Source: Panulirus ornatus
Taxonomy: Eukaryota > Arthropoda > Malacostraca > Decapoda > Palinuridae
Direction: 5' to 3'
Length of the DNA: 64,000 bases
NCBI RefSeq assembly: GCF_036320965.1
Contig: NC_092262.1
Coordinates: forward strand, 4,163,587 to 4,227,586
A model generated the notes under the pieces. It was not told the origin of the DNA. It searched no databases and saw nothing but the letters and a program-made list of their open reading frames with translations. This document shows positions 45,618 through 57,597 of this stretch, piece after piece. Position 1 is the first letter of the stretch, and each line of letters starts with the position of its first letter. The translations under genes and the position numbers were made by a program.

Positions 45618-45970
45618 CTGGGGAGTGGGGGGAGGGGAGGGGGGGTAGGTCCCCCAGATCGTGGGGGAGCTGGGGGGGGGAGTATACTGGGGGGGAGGGG
45701 GGGAGAGGAGGTGAGTCTTGCACATAACTCTGGTGGTGTTGGATACTGGGGGAGGCTGGGAGGTTGTATGGTGGTTAGGTAAGGGACTGGGGGAGTGACT
45801 GGGGAGACCTGAAGGTTCTGGGGGAGTGACTGGGAGTCAGATGGTGTTGGCAAGACCATACCACACGAGGGATGGTCTTCTGGAGCAGGGGGGGGGAGGG
45901 GTTGGGGGGGTGAGTCTGTAGCTGGGGGTGTGGCTGGCTGGGGAGGGTACTGGGGTGTGGAACAGGGGAG
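45618..45970 (+). repeat. G-rich tract with many G3-G8 runs
   Basis: Dense runs such as GGGGAGGGGAGGGGGGG and GGGGGGGGAGTATACTGGGG. Several sets of four runs lie within loop distances compatible with G-quadruplexes. The minus-strand proline-rich frame is not credible as a gene. Confidence 0.8.
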
Positions 45971-46589
45971 GGAGTCGAAACCAACAGAACTCCTCACTAG
46001 GGACCAACCCACACCACATACTTCAACCAAACTTGTTTTTTCGTCATAGACCATCAGGTCTTGTGTTATCTGTCCTTCCATGTACTGTCCTCCAGCAGAT
46101 AACCTGGTCATGGACCATCAGGTCTTGTGTTATCAGGCTTCCTTGTATATTCCCAATTATTCCCGTCTTTTTAAAATTCTAACGACCTTATAAACATTAG
46201 ACATAAATACGTCGAGAGACAGGAATGAAATGGCCATTGGAAAGAGACGGAAGATCTCTTATCAGTATCTCTTGTATTTTACCCTTTTCTTATCTTGTAT
46301 CTCAACCCTTATCTTTCCCTTTGTGGTCTATATCTCTCTATAGTATGTCATTTGTTATAGCCACTGGAGACCTGGCTTGGTTCATAACAGATCACAAAAC
46401 TTTGATTGTGTACATCTGGACTTCTCTGGAGGTACGTCAAGGATTGGCTGAGACGATTACAAAATCTTAAAACTCTAATCAAGGATTTGCAAACTCAAGT
46501 ATCTCCAAAAAGACTTTGAGAAACTTGGAGGAATAACTTAAGTTTGTGACAATGCCTCCAGATCTGTTGTACCTTATTGCAACCAAATG

Positions 46590-46911
46590 TGACCAACAGG
46601 AATGTGGCTCTGTGAACAACAGAGATGAGGCTCTGTGAACAACAGAAACACGGCTCTGTGAACAACAGAGATGAGGCTCTGTGAACAACAGAAACACGGC
46701 TCTGTAACCAACAGAAACACGGCTCTGTGACCAACAGGAATGTGGCTCTGTGAACAACAGAGATGTGGCTCTGTGAACAACAGAAACACGACTCTGTGAC
46801 CAACAGAGATGTGGCTTTGTAAACAACAGAGATGTGGCTCTATAAACAACAGGGATGTGGGACTGTGGCAAACAGGTACAGGGAGTCTGTTCACAACAGG
46901 AATATAGCTTT
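46590..46911. repeat. Minisatellite, 23-bp unit, about 13 copies
   Basis: Units carry GGCTCTGTGAACAACAGA plus AATGT, GATGA or AACAC variants; the right edge decays. Confidence 0.92.
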
Positions 46912-47006
46912 GGGATATTTACTGTTCTTTGTGAAGCACTAAAGTGTTGAACAGTATAGTGCTATCATGATAACATCGGAAACAACTTTCAATATTTTTC
47001 AAACTA

Positions 47007-47135
47007 ATGAAGAGATAGATGGATGGATTGATGAATAGATAGACAGATAGACTGGTAGATTGATAGATGTGGAAAGATAGATAAATGGACCAGTAGATAG
47101 ATACATCAGATAGAGAAATAGACTGAAAGACAGGC
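47007..47135. repeat. Degenerate (GATA)n microsatellite
   Basis: Runs of GATAGATA with GATG and GACA changes. Confidence 0.85.
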
Positions 47136-47729
47136 AGATAGACGTGTATATAGATGTACGAACATTTAAATATGTAAATAGACATGTAAACAGTTCTATA
47201 AACAGACAGGTAGTGAGGTAAACAACAGGTAATGCCACAGGGTAAACAGGAGTAATTATCACTGTAGTTAATTACGTCGTATGAGACTTGTGAGGTGGGG
47301 GAGTGGCATCATATGTCCTTCTTGCCCCGAGCGCTGTGTCTGGATGGTACTCCATGTGGGCCAACATCTGGCCATCGTCTGGCCCACCCTGGCCACTACC
47401 GGTGGCCCGAGACAAGCTAGGGGGGGAGACGGGCCACAGCAGCTCTGGGCCACACTAGCCAACTCCCCCAAATTAATCCAGGAAATGTGAGGCAGTAAAC
47501 ATTGTCACAACAACCATGTGGTGGTTCCTCCTGGGACGTGGCTTTGTCTACCTTCCCTCACTGCCGCCAGGGGCGCTGGCTGTCCCACGCGCTTCACCAA
47601 GCCTCAGATCCCTGGTTCGAAGCGCTTCTTTGCCTCGCTTGTAGTTTCGTTCGCTGTGTCGTTGTGTCGTTCGTATGACGTATTATAACTACGTCATCCA
47701 CTCGCTGACTGTAAGACTCGATCCGTTAC

Positions 47730-47731
<2 letters not shown>

Positions 47732-47797
<66 letters not shown>
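47732..47797. repeat. (TA)n microsatellite
   Basis: About 32 TA units, directly before the SINE-like repeat. Confidence 0.95.
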
Positions 47798-47800
<3 letters not shown>

Positions 47801-48050
47801 CCCTGGGGATAGGGGAGAAATTATACTTGCCACGTATTCCCTGCGTGTCGTAGAAGGCGACTAAAAGGGGAGGGAGCGGAGGGCTGGAAATCCTCCCCTC
47901 TTTTTTTTTTTTTTTCTAATTTTCCAAAAGAAGGAACAGAGAAGGGGGCCAAGTGAGGATATTCCCTCAGAGGCCCAGTCCTCTCTTCTTAACGCTACCT
48001 CGCTAATGCGGGAAATGGCGAATAGTTTGAAAGAAAAAAGAAATATATAT
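47798..48050 (+). mobile_element. SINE-like repeat (family A), most complete copy
   Basis: Begins TTATCCCTGGGGATAGG, continues CCACGTATTCCCTGCG, AAGGCGACTAAAAGGGGAGG, a T run, AAAAGAAGGAACAGAGAAGG and GAGGATATTCCCTCAGAGG, and ends with the core ACGCTACCTCGCTAATGCGG and an A-rich tail. No clear pol III A/B boxes are seen. The end shares about 25 bases with the LINE tail. Other copies lie at 17040-17273 and 23233-23390. Confidence 0.8.
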
Positions 48051-48605
48051 ATTGTCTCAAAGCTTCGCTCACGTTCTTCAAATCATATCTGTACCGTCTC
48101 GAAGCCTCATTTATTGCATCAAAACTGTATTTGTTGTCTCGAAATTTTTATTCACTGTTTTAAACCTTCAGACGACGCCCATGAATAACTTACCCTGTCT
48201 TGTTGACGCTCTCGCTGCTTCGGAATCTCGTTCGCTGCTGCTTCGGAAGCATATTTCCTGTTTCGAAACTTGAGCCTCACTGCTTCGGGAGTTGCGTCAC
48301 TTGCCAAGCGTCTCGTCGCTGCTTCGTCCTATGGAGTCGAACCATTTAACATCGTGTTAGAACATAACAAAATCACTCTTCTAAATTGGATATGTTTGTA
48401 TTCATCTCTGGCAATTGACAAGCTATTAATCGTGAGTCACAAGCCAGATTGAAAAACGTCGCTCACGAAGCAATTGAATCTTTGACTCCCGGGAAAATGA
48501 TTCGTTCTTGGGTTCGTAAACCTTATGGCATTTCTTGTGGATTATTCGAATGGATTATAGATGTTCGTATGTTTATCTTACGTGGTTGAAGCTGTTGAGC
48601 ACGGC

Positions 48606-48832
48606 TGTACGACCCTTGGTTACGACGGTACGACCCTTGAACACGACGGTACGACCCTTGAACACGACAGTACGACCCTTGGACACGACAGTACGACCCT
48701 TGAACACGACAGTACGACCCTTGAACACGACAGTACGACCCTTGGGCACGACAGTACGACCCTTGAACACGACAGTACGACCTTGGGCACGACAGCACGA
48801 CCTTTGGGCACGACAGTACGACCCAGAGAAAT
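48606..48832 (+). repeat. Minisatellite, 21-bp unit, about 11 copies (left arm of inverted pair)
   Basis: Units carry GTACGACCCTTGAACACGAC with TTGGGC and TTGGAC variants. Confidence 0.95.
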
Positions 48833-48938
48833 CAGGCCAAAGGCCAAACCATCGTATTCAATGGTCGTTCCGACGTGCCTCGAACAGACGTGTCGTCGTG
48901 TTCAAAGATCGAATTCCAGTGTTCAGTGCTGGAACTGT

Positions 48939-49180
48939 CGTGTTCAAGGGTCGTATACCGTCGTGTTCAAGGGTCGTATACCGTCGTGTTCAAGGGTCGT
49001 ATACCGTCGTGTTCAAGGGTCGTATACCGTCGTGCTCAAGGGTCGTATACCGTCGTGCTCAAGGGTCGTATACCGTCGTGCTCAAGGGTCGTATACCGTC
49101 GTGCTCAAGGATCGTATACCGTCGTGTTCAAACGTCGTACCGTCGTGTTCAAACGTCGTACCGTCGTGTTCAGTCGTCAA
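48939..49180 (-). repeat. Minisatellite, 23-bp unit, about 10 copies (right arm of inverted pair)
   Basis: Units carry CGTCGTGTTCAAGGGTCGTA plus TAC, the reverse complement of the left arm with 2 added bases. About 106 bases separate the arms. Confidence 0.95.
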
Positions 49181-49450
49181 ATCGTCGTATTATTGAAAAA
49201 AAAGAAGTGAAATCGTTACAAAACTGCTTCATTATGGCCATAACTGCTCCAGCAAACAAGCGAAGGGTCGGGTAGTTTGTGTATACACGATGACCAACCA
49301 TCACCCTCCTCCCTCACCCTCACACCACACCACAACCTCACCTCAGTAACCCACAGTACGCAGGCGTGGACGTACGCACGCTCCCTGGTGCTTGTGCCAA
49401 CACGAACTGTTCCTCTGTAGTCTGAGTGTTGTTAGAACAGCTAGTTGACG

Positions 49451-49452
<2 letters not shown>

Positions 49453-49529
<77 letters not shown>
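49453..49529. repeat. (TA)n microsatellite
   Basis: About 38 TA units. Confidence 0.95.
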
Positions 49530-49532
<3 letters not shown>

Positions 49533-49701
49533 AGAGGTGGTTCCGTCCCACACACACCGTCCCAGTGAGAAGGTTAAACTACCTAGTTACGAGGAAGTGA
49601 AGTAGTTAAGGAAGTCCCACGAGATCCAACGGAGCAACGGCGTCGACAACGGAGGAGAACAGAGTAGAATAGTACGGACCACGTCATGCAACGACCGAAA
49701 A

Positions 49702-49738
49702 CGTGCGTACGTACGTACGTACGTATGTACGTACGTTA
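49702..49738. repeat. (CGTA)n microsatellite
   Basis: About nine units of the self-complementary tetramer CGTA with one TGTA. Confidence 0.92.
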
Positions 49739-49795
49739 AAAGGTAGAGAAAACGGGCGTCTGGTGCGGCACCACACGTGAGGTGCTGAGGAAGCT

Positions 49796-51058
49796 ATTGC
49801 ACGTGCACGCTCTACAGTGGCACGTGCACGCTCTACAGTGGCACGTGCACCGTCTACAGTGGCACGTGCATCCTCTACAGTGGCACGTGCATCCTCTACA
49901 GTGGCGCGTGCATCCTCTACAGTGACACGTGCATCCTCTACAGTGGCACGTGCACCGTCTACAGTGACCCGTGCATCCTCTACAGTGGCACGTGCATCCT
50001 CTACAGTGGCACGTTCATCCTCTACAGTGGCGCGTACATCGTCTACAGTGGCACGTTCATCCTCTACAGTGGCACGTGCATCCTCTACAGTGGCACGTTC
50101 ATCCTCTACAGTGGCGCGTACATCGTCTACAGTGGCACGTTCATCCTCTACAGTGGCACGTGCATCCTCTACAGTGGCATGTTCATCCTCTACAGTGGCA
50201 CGTGCATCCTCTACAGTGGCACGTGCACCGTCTACAGTGATCCGTGCATCCTCTACAGTGGCACGTGCATCCTCTACAGTGGCACGTGCATCCTCTACAG
50301 TGGCACGTTCATCCTCTACAGTGGCGCGTACATCGTCTATAGTGGCACGTTCATCCTCTACAGTGGCACGTGCATCCTCTACAGTGGCATGTGCATCCTC
50401 TACAGTGGCACGTGCATCCTCTACAGTGGCACGTGCACCGTCTACAGTGGCACGTGCACGCTCTACAGTGGCACGTGCACCGTCTACAGTGGCACGTGCA
50501 CGCTCTACAGTGGCACGTGCACCGTCTACAGTGGCACGTGCATCCTCTACAGTGGCACGTGCATCCTCTACAGTGGCACGTTCATCCTCTACAGTGGCGC
50601 GTACATCGTCTATAGTGGCACGTTCATCCTCTACAGTGGCACGTGCATCCTCTACAGTGGCATGTGCATCCTCTACAGTGGCACGTGCATCCTCTACAGT
50701 GGCACGTGCACCGTCTACAGTGACCCGTGCATCCTCTACAGTGGCACGTGCATCCTCTACAGTGGCACGTGCATCCTCTACAGTGGCACGTGCACCGTCT
50801 ACAGTGACCCGTGCATCCTCTACAGTGGCACGTTCTTCCTCTACAGTGGCACGTGCATCCTCTACAGTGGCACCTGTATCCTCTACAGTGGCACGTGCAC
50901 CGTCTACAGTGGCATGTTCATCCTCTACAGTGGCACGTGCATCCTCTACAGTGGCACCTGTGTCTTCTACAGTGACACGTACATCGTCTACAGTGGCACG
51001 TGCATCCTCTACAGTGGCACGTGCATCCTCTACAGTGGCACGTGCATTCTCTACAGCT
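49796..51058. repeat. Minisatellite, 21-bp unit, about 60 copies, most with CACGTG
   Basis: The unit carries CTCTACAGTGGCACGTGCA. Variant units (CACGTTCATCC, CGCGTACATCG, CACGTGCACCG, GACCCGTGC) are ordered non-randomly. Because 21 is a multiple of three, three long frames stay open (repeats VARASST, SGTCILY and PLQWHVH), none with a convincing start. I read them as artefacts. Confidence 0.95.
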
Positions 51059-51266
51059 GCATCTACATTCCTACCAAGACATACACATCATCTACAGAAA
51101 GTGAACTGTGAGTGTTAATGAGCCTCTGTGTTTACGTAGTCAACTTTAAGCCATGTTTAACATTTGTTAGTTTGTTGTGTTAATGATGACCCGAGCCAGC
51201 TTGAAGCTTGGCCAGCTTCGTATGTACTTTATAGTAAGCTTGTTTACCTTTCTAATGACTTGCTTT

Positions 51267-51640
<374 letters not shown>

Positions 51641-51881
51641 TTAGGGTACCACACACCGTTTTCATTCCTCTCTTTTGACGCTCGGGTACTACAGTAAAGA
51701 GACCTTATCATATTTGAAGATGTGTTAGATGCTATATCCTCATATCGGCACGTGAGGATTTCGCCTTATAGACCTTGCAAGATTGGTCGATAATCCTTTT
51801 GTTTTCTCAGATCAAAGTCAACCCAGCCAGAGGACCACGTATTAAGAATATTTTACCTCTTTTTCCTTTTTTTTCCTTACG

Positions 51882-51883
<2 letters not shown>

Positions 51884-51954
<71 letters not shown>
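51884..51954. repeat. (GA)n microsatellite
   Basis: About 35 GA units. Confidence 0.95.
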
Positions 51955-51955
<1 letters not shown>

Positions 51956-52167
51956 GTTAGGGAGGGAGGGGGGAAGGGAGGAACCCGCTATTGTAATTTT
52001 GTAAACATGAAAAGGCTTTACGCTGATTGGATGGAGGAATATTTCCCTTCCTCCCTCCCTTCTCCCGTTTTTTTTTTTTTTTTCATAACATGATGTTTCA
52101 TTGTCTTCCCGTTTTCTGAAAGGGTATTTGTACTAAGCGAAAATGTTATGTGATGTGGGGAGTGATC

Positions 52168-52169
52168 CA

Positions 52170-52245
<76 letters not shown>

Positions 52246-52288
52246 TACTTGGTCCCAGGCCTCAGCGACTAAGAACTAGAGGGGTCCT

Positions 52289-52354
<66 letters not shown>
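52168..52354. repeat. (TC)n and (AG)n inverted pair
   Basis: (TC)n at 52168-52242 and (AG)n at 52291-52354 with a spacer of about 48 bases. Confidence 0.95.
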
Positions 52355-52356
<2 letters not shown>

Positions 52357-52478
52357 ATTGTTACGTACATAGAGCGAGTTTCGAATACAGCAGCGCACTA
52401 TATAGAGGTCAAATCAAGGATTAGGTATACAAATATATCTTGATATACCAGAAAACACCATATGGTATATAAGCCACT

Positions 52479-52481
<3 letters not shown>

Positions 52482-52541
<60 letters not shown>
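52482..52541. repeat. (TA)n microsatellite abutting a LINE tail
   Basis: About 29 TA units followed by the (TTTA)n tail of the minus-strand LINE. Confidence 0.95.
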
Positions 52542-52544
<3 letters not shown>

Positions 52545-53328
52545 TTATTTATTTTGCTTTGTCGCTGTCTCCCGCGTTAGCGAGGTAGCGCAAGGAAACA
52601 GACGAAAGAATGGCCCAACCCACCCACATACACATGTATATACATACACATCCACACACGCAAATATACATAACTATACATCTCATTGTACACATATATA
52701 TATACACACACAGACACATACATATATACCCATGCACACAATTCACACTGTCTGCCTTTATTCATTCCCATCGCCATCTCGCCACACATGGAATACCATC
52801 CCCCTCCCCCTCATGTGTGCGAGGTAGCGCTAGGAAAAGACAACAAAGGCCTCATTCGTTCAGACTCAGTCTCTAGCTGCCATGCAATAATGCCAGAAAC
52901 CACAGCTCCCTTTCCATATCCAGGCCCCACACAACTTTCCATGGTTTACCGCAGACGCTTTACATGCCCTGATTCAATCCACTGACAGCACGTCAACCCC
53001 GGTATACCACATCGATCCAATTCACTCTATTCCTTGCCCGCCTTTCACCCTCCTGCATGTTCAGGCCCCGATCACTCAAAATCTTTTTCACTCCATCTTT
53101 CCACCTCCAATTTGGTCTCCCACTTCTCCTCGTTCCCTCCACCTCTGACACATATATCCTCTTGGTCAATCTTTCCTCACTCATTCTCTCCATGTGCCCA
53201 AACCATTTCAAAACACCCTCTTCTGCTCTCTCAACCACGCTCTTTTTATTACCACACATCTCTCTTACCCTATTATTACTTACTCGATCAAACCACCTCA
53301 CACCACATATAGTCCTCAAACATCTCAC

Positions 53329-53330
<2 letters not shown>
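52541..53330 (-). mobile_element. LINE copy, 5'-truncated, between two (TA)n tracts
   Basis: Minus strand: a 3' UTR and the RT C-terminus (53328-52993, MRCLRTICGVRWFDRVSNNR, GRPNWRWKDGVKK, RVNWIDVVYRG). The 5' break coincides with the (TA)n at 53331-53401. Confidence 0.92.

Positions 53331-53401
<71 letters not shown>
53331..53401. repeat. (TA)n microsatellite
   Basis: About 35 TA units at the truncated end of the LINE. Confidence 0.95.
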
Positions 53402-53404
<3 letters not shown>

Positions 53405-53624
53405 ATATGGAGTCTGATCCTACCATGATGGCGTAGGAGAAATATATATGAAAGTTGTATTTTCCTATGTACGATTTGTTGTATGTTATAGCTTCAATCC
53501 ATTACCGGTCGCTCTAACGCTTGTCGCTCTACACTGATGAAAAAAAACCCACTGCGGAATGGTTGTGCATTAAGGGAAAAAGAAAGAGAGAGAGAGAGAG
53601 AGTGTGTCTCTTGTTCTCTTTATC

Positions 53625-53800
53625 AGCGGCCGGGAACTGGCGCAGTGAGAGGTGAGATGGCTATGTTCTTGGCGGGATTTTTGCTCCTTCGCGCCATCAG
53701 CGCCGCCAGATGGAATGCAATTTTGGCGGGAAACCGCCGCTCCAGGGGACAAAAACGCGCCAGAATCCAGGAGGAAATTTTTTGGTCTGGCGAGATCGAG
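53625..53800. promoter_or_regulatory. GC-rich island with two E2F-type sites
   Basis: CTTGGCGGGATTT (about 53668-53680) and TTTTGGCGGGAAA (53721-53733) match the E2F consensus. Nearby are TTCGCGCCATCAG and AACGCGCCAG and a CpG-rich context unlike the flanks. No coding exon was recognised next to it. Confidence 0.45.
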
Positions 53801-53891
53801 GGAAAGTATGTTGATGTCTTGTGTGAAGTGGCTTAGTGGAGGAAGAGAAGTTCCTGTCCTTTCGTGTGAGGTTCCAGTGTATTGGACGATG

Positions 53892-54152
53892 AGAAACTCA
53901 TGCATGAGGTGCTGGAAGGTCTAGAACTCACACATGAGGTGCTGGAAGGCTAGACACTCACACATGAGGTGCTGGAAGGTCTGGAACTCACACGAGTTGC
54001 TGGAAGGCTAGACACTCACTCATGAGGTGCTGGAAGGCTAGACACTCACACATGAGGTGCTGGAAGATCTGGAACTCACACGAGGTGCTGGAAGGTCTGG
54101 AACTCACACATGAGGTGCTGGAAGGTCAAGAACTCATACATGAGGTACTGGA
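53892..54152. repeat. Minisatellite, 30-bp unit, about 9 copies
   Basis: Units carry CTCACACATGAGGTGCTGGA plus AGGTCTGGAA or AGGCTAGACA. Confidence 0.93.
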
Positions 54153-54189
54153 CCTCATTGATTGTGCCACTGAATAGATAAATACGAGA

Positions 54190-55552
54190 TACGAGACAGG
54201 GGTGTGTGATGTCTCCATGGTTGTTTAATTTGTTTATGGATGGGGTTGTTAGGGAGGTGAATGCAAGAGTTTTGGAAAGAGGGGCAAGTATGCAATCTGT
54301 TGTGGATGAGAGAGCTTGGGAAGTGAGTCAGTTGTTGTTCGCTGATGATACAGCGCTGGTGGCTGATTCATGTGAGAAACTGCAGAAGCTGGTGACTGAG
54401 TTTGGTAAAGTGTGTGAAAGAAGAAAGTTGAGAGTAAATGTGAATAAGAGCAAGGTTATTAGGTACAGTAGGGTGGAGGGTCAAGTCAATTGGGAGGTAA
54501 GTTTGAATGGAGAAAAACTGGAGGAAGTAAAGTGTTTTAGATATCTGGGAGTGGATCTGGCAGCGGATGGAACCATGGAAGCGGAAGTAAATCATAGGGT
54601 CGGGGATGGGGCGAAAATTCTGGGAGCCTTGAAGAATGTGTGGAAGTCGAGAACGTTATCTCGGAAAACGAAAATGGGTATGTTTTAAGGGATAATGGTT
54701 CCAACAATGTTGTATGGTTGCGAGGCGTGGGCTATGGATAGAGTTGTGCGCAGGAGGGTGGATGTGCTGGAAATGAGATGTTTGAGGACAATATGTGGTG
54801 TGAGGTAGTTTGATCGAGTAAGTAATGTAAGGGTAAGAGAGATGTGTGGTAATGAAAAGAGTGTGGTTGAGAGAGCAGAAGAGGGTGTTTTGAAATGGTT
54901 TGGTCACGTGGAGAGAATGAGTGAGGGAAGATTGACCAAGAGGATATATGTGTCAGAGGTGGAGGGAATGAGAAGTGGGAGACCAAATTGGAGGTGGAAA
55001 GATGGAGTGAAAAAGATTTTGAGTGATCGGGACCTGAGCATGCAGGAGGGTGAAAGGCGTGCAAGAAATAGAGTGAACTGGAACGATGTGATATACCGGA
55101 GTCGACGTGCTGTCAATGGATTGAACCAGGGCATGTGAAGCGTCTGGGGTAAACCATGGAAAGTTGTGTGGGGCCTGGATGTGGAAAGGGAGCTGTGGTT
55201 TCGGTGCATTATTACATGACAGCTAGAGACTGAGTGTGAACGAATGGGGCCTTTGCTGTCTTTTCCTAGCACTACCTCGCACACATGAGGGGGGAGGGTG
55301 TTGTTATTCTATGTGTGGCGAGGTGGCGATGGGAATGAATAAAGGCAGACAGTATGAATTATGTACATGTGTATATATGTATATGTCTCTGTGTATATAT
55401 ATATGTATACATTGAGGTGTATAGGTGTGTATACTTGCGTGTGTGGACGTGTATGTATATACATGTGTATGTGGGTGGGTTGGGCCATCCTTTCGTCTGT
55501 TTCCTTGCGCTACCTCGCTAACGCGGGAGACAGCGACAAAGCAAAATAAATG
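54190..55552 (+). mobile_element. LINE copy, 5'-truncated, with stop codons
   Basis: It starts near GACAGGGGTGTGTGATG within the RT, keeps the FADD box (LLFADDTALVADSCEKL) and runs open to 54688. There a TAA replaces a Glu codon (MF-stop), and at 54806-54808 a TAG replaces the Trp of CGVRWFD. The full 3' UTR and tail core follow to 55552, then (TA)n. Confidence 0.93.
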
Positions 55553-55553
55553 A

Positions 55554-55557
<4 letters not shown>

Positions 55558-55594
<37 letters not shown>
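55558..55594. repeat. (TA)n microsatellite after a LINE tail
   Basis: Directly follows GCAAAATAAATGAAATAA. Confidence 0.93.
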
Positions 55595-55598
<4 letters not shown>

Positions 55599-55608
55599 TC
55601 CGTATTTA

Positions 55609-55610
<2 letters not shown>

Positions 55611-55701
<91 letters not shown>

Positions 55702-55750
55702 AAAAACCAATTTCATCACAAAAATTGAGGTATTGGGCGAGCATTGGCTC

Positions 55751-55827
<77 letters not shown>
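55611..55827. repeat. (GA)n and (CT)n inverted pair
   Basis: (GA)44 at 55611-55698 and (CT)37 at 55753-55827 with a spacer of about 55 bases. Confidence 0.95.
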
Positions 55828-55831
<4 letters not shown>

Positions 55832-55920
55832 CGACGCTGCTCTCCACGTGGGAGTCAGGTAAGGTGGACTCCCTCCCTTTCTGTCCAGTTATGACAATAC
55901 AACCTTGTAGCGTGTGACGT

Positions 55921-55923
<3 letters not shown>

Positions 55924-55970
<47 letters not shown>

Positions 55971-56000
55971 TGTATGTCGTGTGTGTGTTTGTGTTTGTGT

Positions 56001-56067
<67 letters not shown>
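55924..56067. repeat. (GT)n microsatellite
   Basis: Interrupted GT run with TATG and TTTG variants. Confidence 0.95.
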
Positions 56068-56585
56068 GATATATCCAACATATTCATTTCACGGTAATCC
56101 TTGTTCATGTTCATGTTCTTCCTGGAATGTTCACCAACCTCGTGTGTTCCTTTGAACAGATCTACCTTAAGGAAAATTTGTTCTTATCTTCACAAATGTT
56201 TGATATAGTTTTAAAAGATCCTAAAGGCGAAAAATACGTTGAAACCACAACAATACCCGATCTTACTGCGTGTCCCTGAAGAAAACGTTCTTAAAAATCA
56301 AATATATCATTGACCATAAAGCTGGAAATCCTATGTTAGTACACAGCAAAGTAAACCGGGTGAGAGACTTTGATGATATCCTTCTGTGTTTATAGTCCTT
56401 CGCGATAGAAGTTTCTTTTCTTTCGTTTTCTTTCAATGGAATGCCTTTGTTTTTATTTTTCATTTCATATTTTCGTACAATAAAGCTTTGTCTTCGTCTC
56501 TCTCGTGTGCGGCTGCTGGCGAATGAGGAAGGCTTAGTAAAAAGGCCTGGAGAATATAGTGGGGAGCGTTTGATGAAGAAAACGT

Positions 56586-57060
56586 GGAGTGTTTGGTGGA
56601 GAAAACGTGGCGTGTTTGGTGGAGAAATCGTGGAGTGTTTGGTGGAGAAAACGTGGAGTGTTTGGTGGAGAAAATGTGGCGTGTTTGGTGGAGAAAACGT
56701 GGAGTGTTTGGTGGAGAAAACGTGGAGTGTTTATGGAGAAAACGTGGAATGTTTGGTGGAGAAAACGTGGAGAGTTTGGCGGAGAAAACGTGGAGTGTTT
56801 GGTGGAGAAAACGTGGAGTGTTTGGTGGAGAAAACATGAAGTGTTTGGTGGATTGAAAATGGAATGTATGATGGAAACAAATATAGCATATTTAATGAAG
56901 AAAATGTAGAGTGTATGATGGAGAAAACGTAAAATATCTGAAGTAGGAAACGTAGTATATCTGAGGTAGAAAACGTAGAGAATGTCTGAGGCCGAAAAAA
57001 ATAGAATATCTGAGGTAGAAAACGTAGAGTGTCTCGGGAGAAAACGTGGCGTCCTTGTGA
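56586..57060. repeat. Minisatellite, 23-bp unit, decaying to the right
   Basis: Units carry GTGTTTGGTGGAGAAAACGT plus GGA, near-perfect to about 56840 and then diverged (GTATGATGGAG, ATCTGAGGTAG) to about 57060. Confidence 0.92.
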
Positions 57061-57597
57061 GGAGGAATGTGAAGTATTTGATGGAGAAAGTATGGGAAGA
57101 CACCAGCAGGATTTACGTCTGTATTTTTGTGAGAAAATGGAGAAAGTTTATTTTTTGTGGGGAGGCTTAAGGTGGTTGTGGGGAGAAAATATGAGGTACT
57201 GGGAGCGTAGGGGTGAGGGGGTGGGGGGGGAGGCTAGACTTATGAGGGGTAGTTGGTCGTAATGTTACAACTCTTTAAAAGGGGGAACCAGAGGGACGGA
57301 AATGGGGAGGTCGCTGGGAAATGGGGACAGAAGGAAGGAAAATATTGGGGGTGATAGAGGAGAAAAAATGGGGCAGATATGTTTAAGAAATGTTCATACA
57401 TTGGTGAGTTGTGAGTTGGTGAAGGGTTGAAGGGGGTGATGGGGAAGTGATGGTTGGTTTTTTCTTTTGTTGGTGAAGAATTGATGGGTCGAGTTGATGA
57501 TGGAAGGTCTAGTGTGTGCTGGGATGGGTGAAGCTCACACCCGGCTCTGTAGTGTGGAGATGGAACCATTGAATTACTGGTTGTAGGTTGTTAAGCC

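Noticed and set aside
45530..46111. Minus-strand proline-rich 193-codon frame
   Set aside because: Product of the G-rich tract on the opposite strand; low complexity with no homology recognised.
47605..47640. tRNA B box (GGTTCGAAGC) with GCGCTTC/GAAGCGC hairpin as a tRNA or SINE
   Set aside because: No A box at the right distance and no T-arm stem; probably chance or part of the TTCG-rich segment.
48535..49275. 246-codon frame (TTVRPLNTTVRPLD) as a gene
   Set aside because: Follows the 21-bp array and then the inverted array; open by repeat arithmetic.
49817..51118. 433-codon frame (VARASST repeats) as a secreted or structural repeat protein gene
   Set aside because: It begins at GTG, not ATG, has no splice-linked partner, and two other frames across the same array are equally open because the unit is 21 bp.
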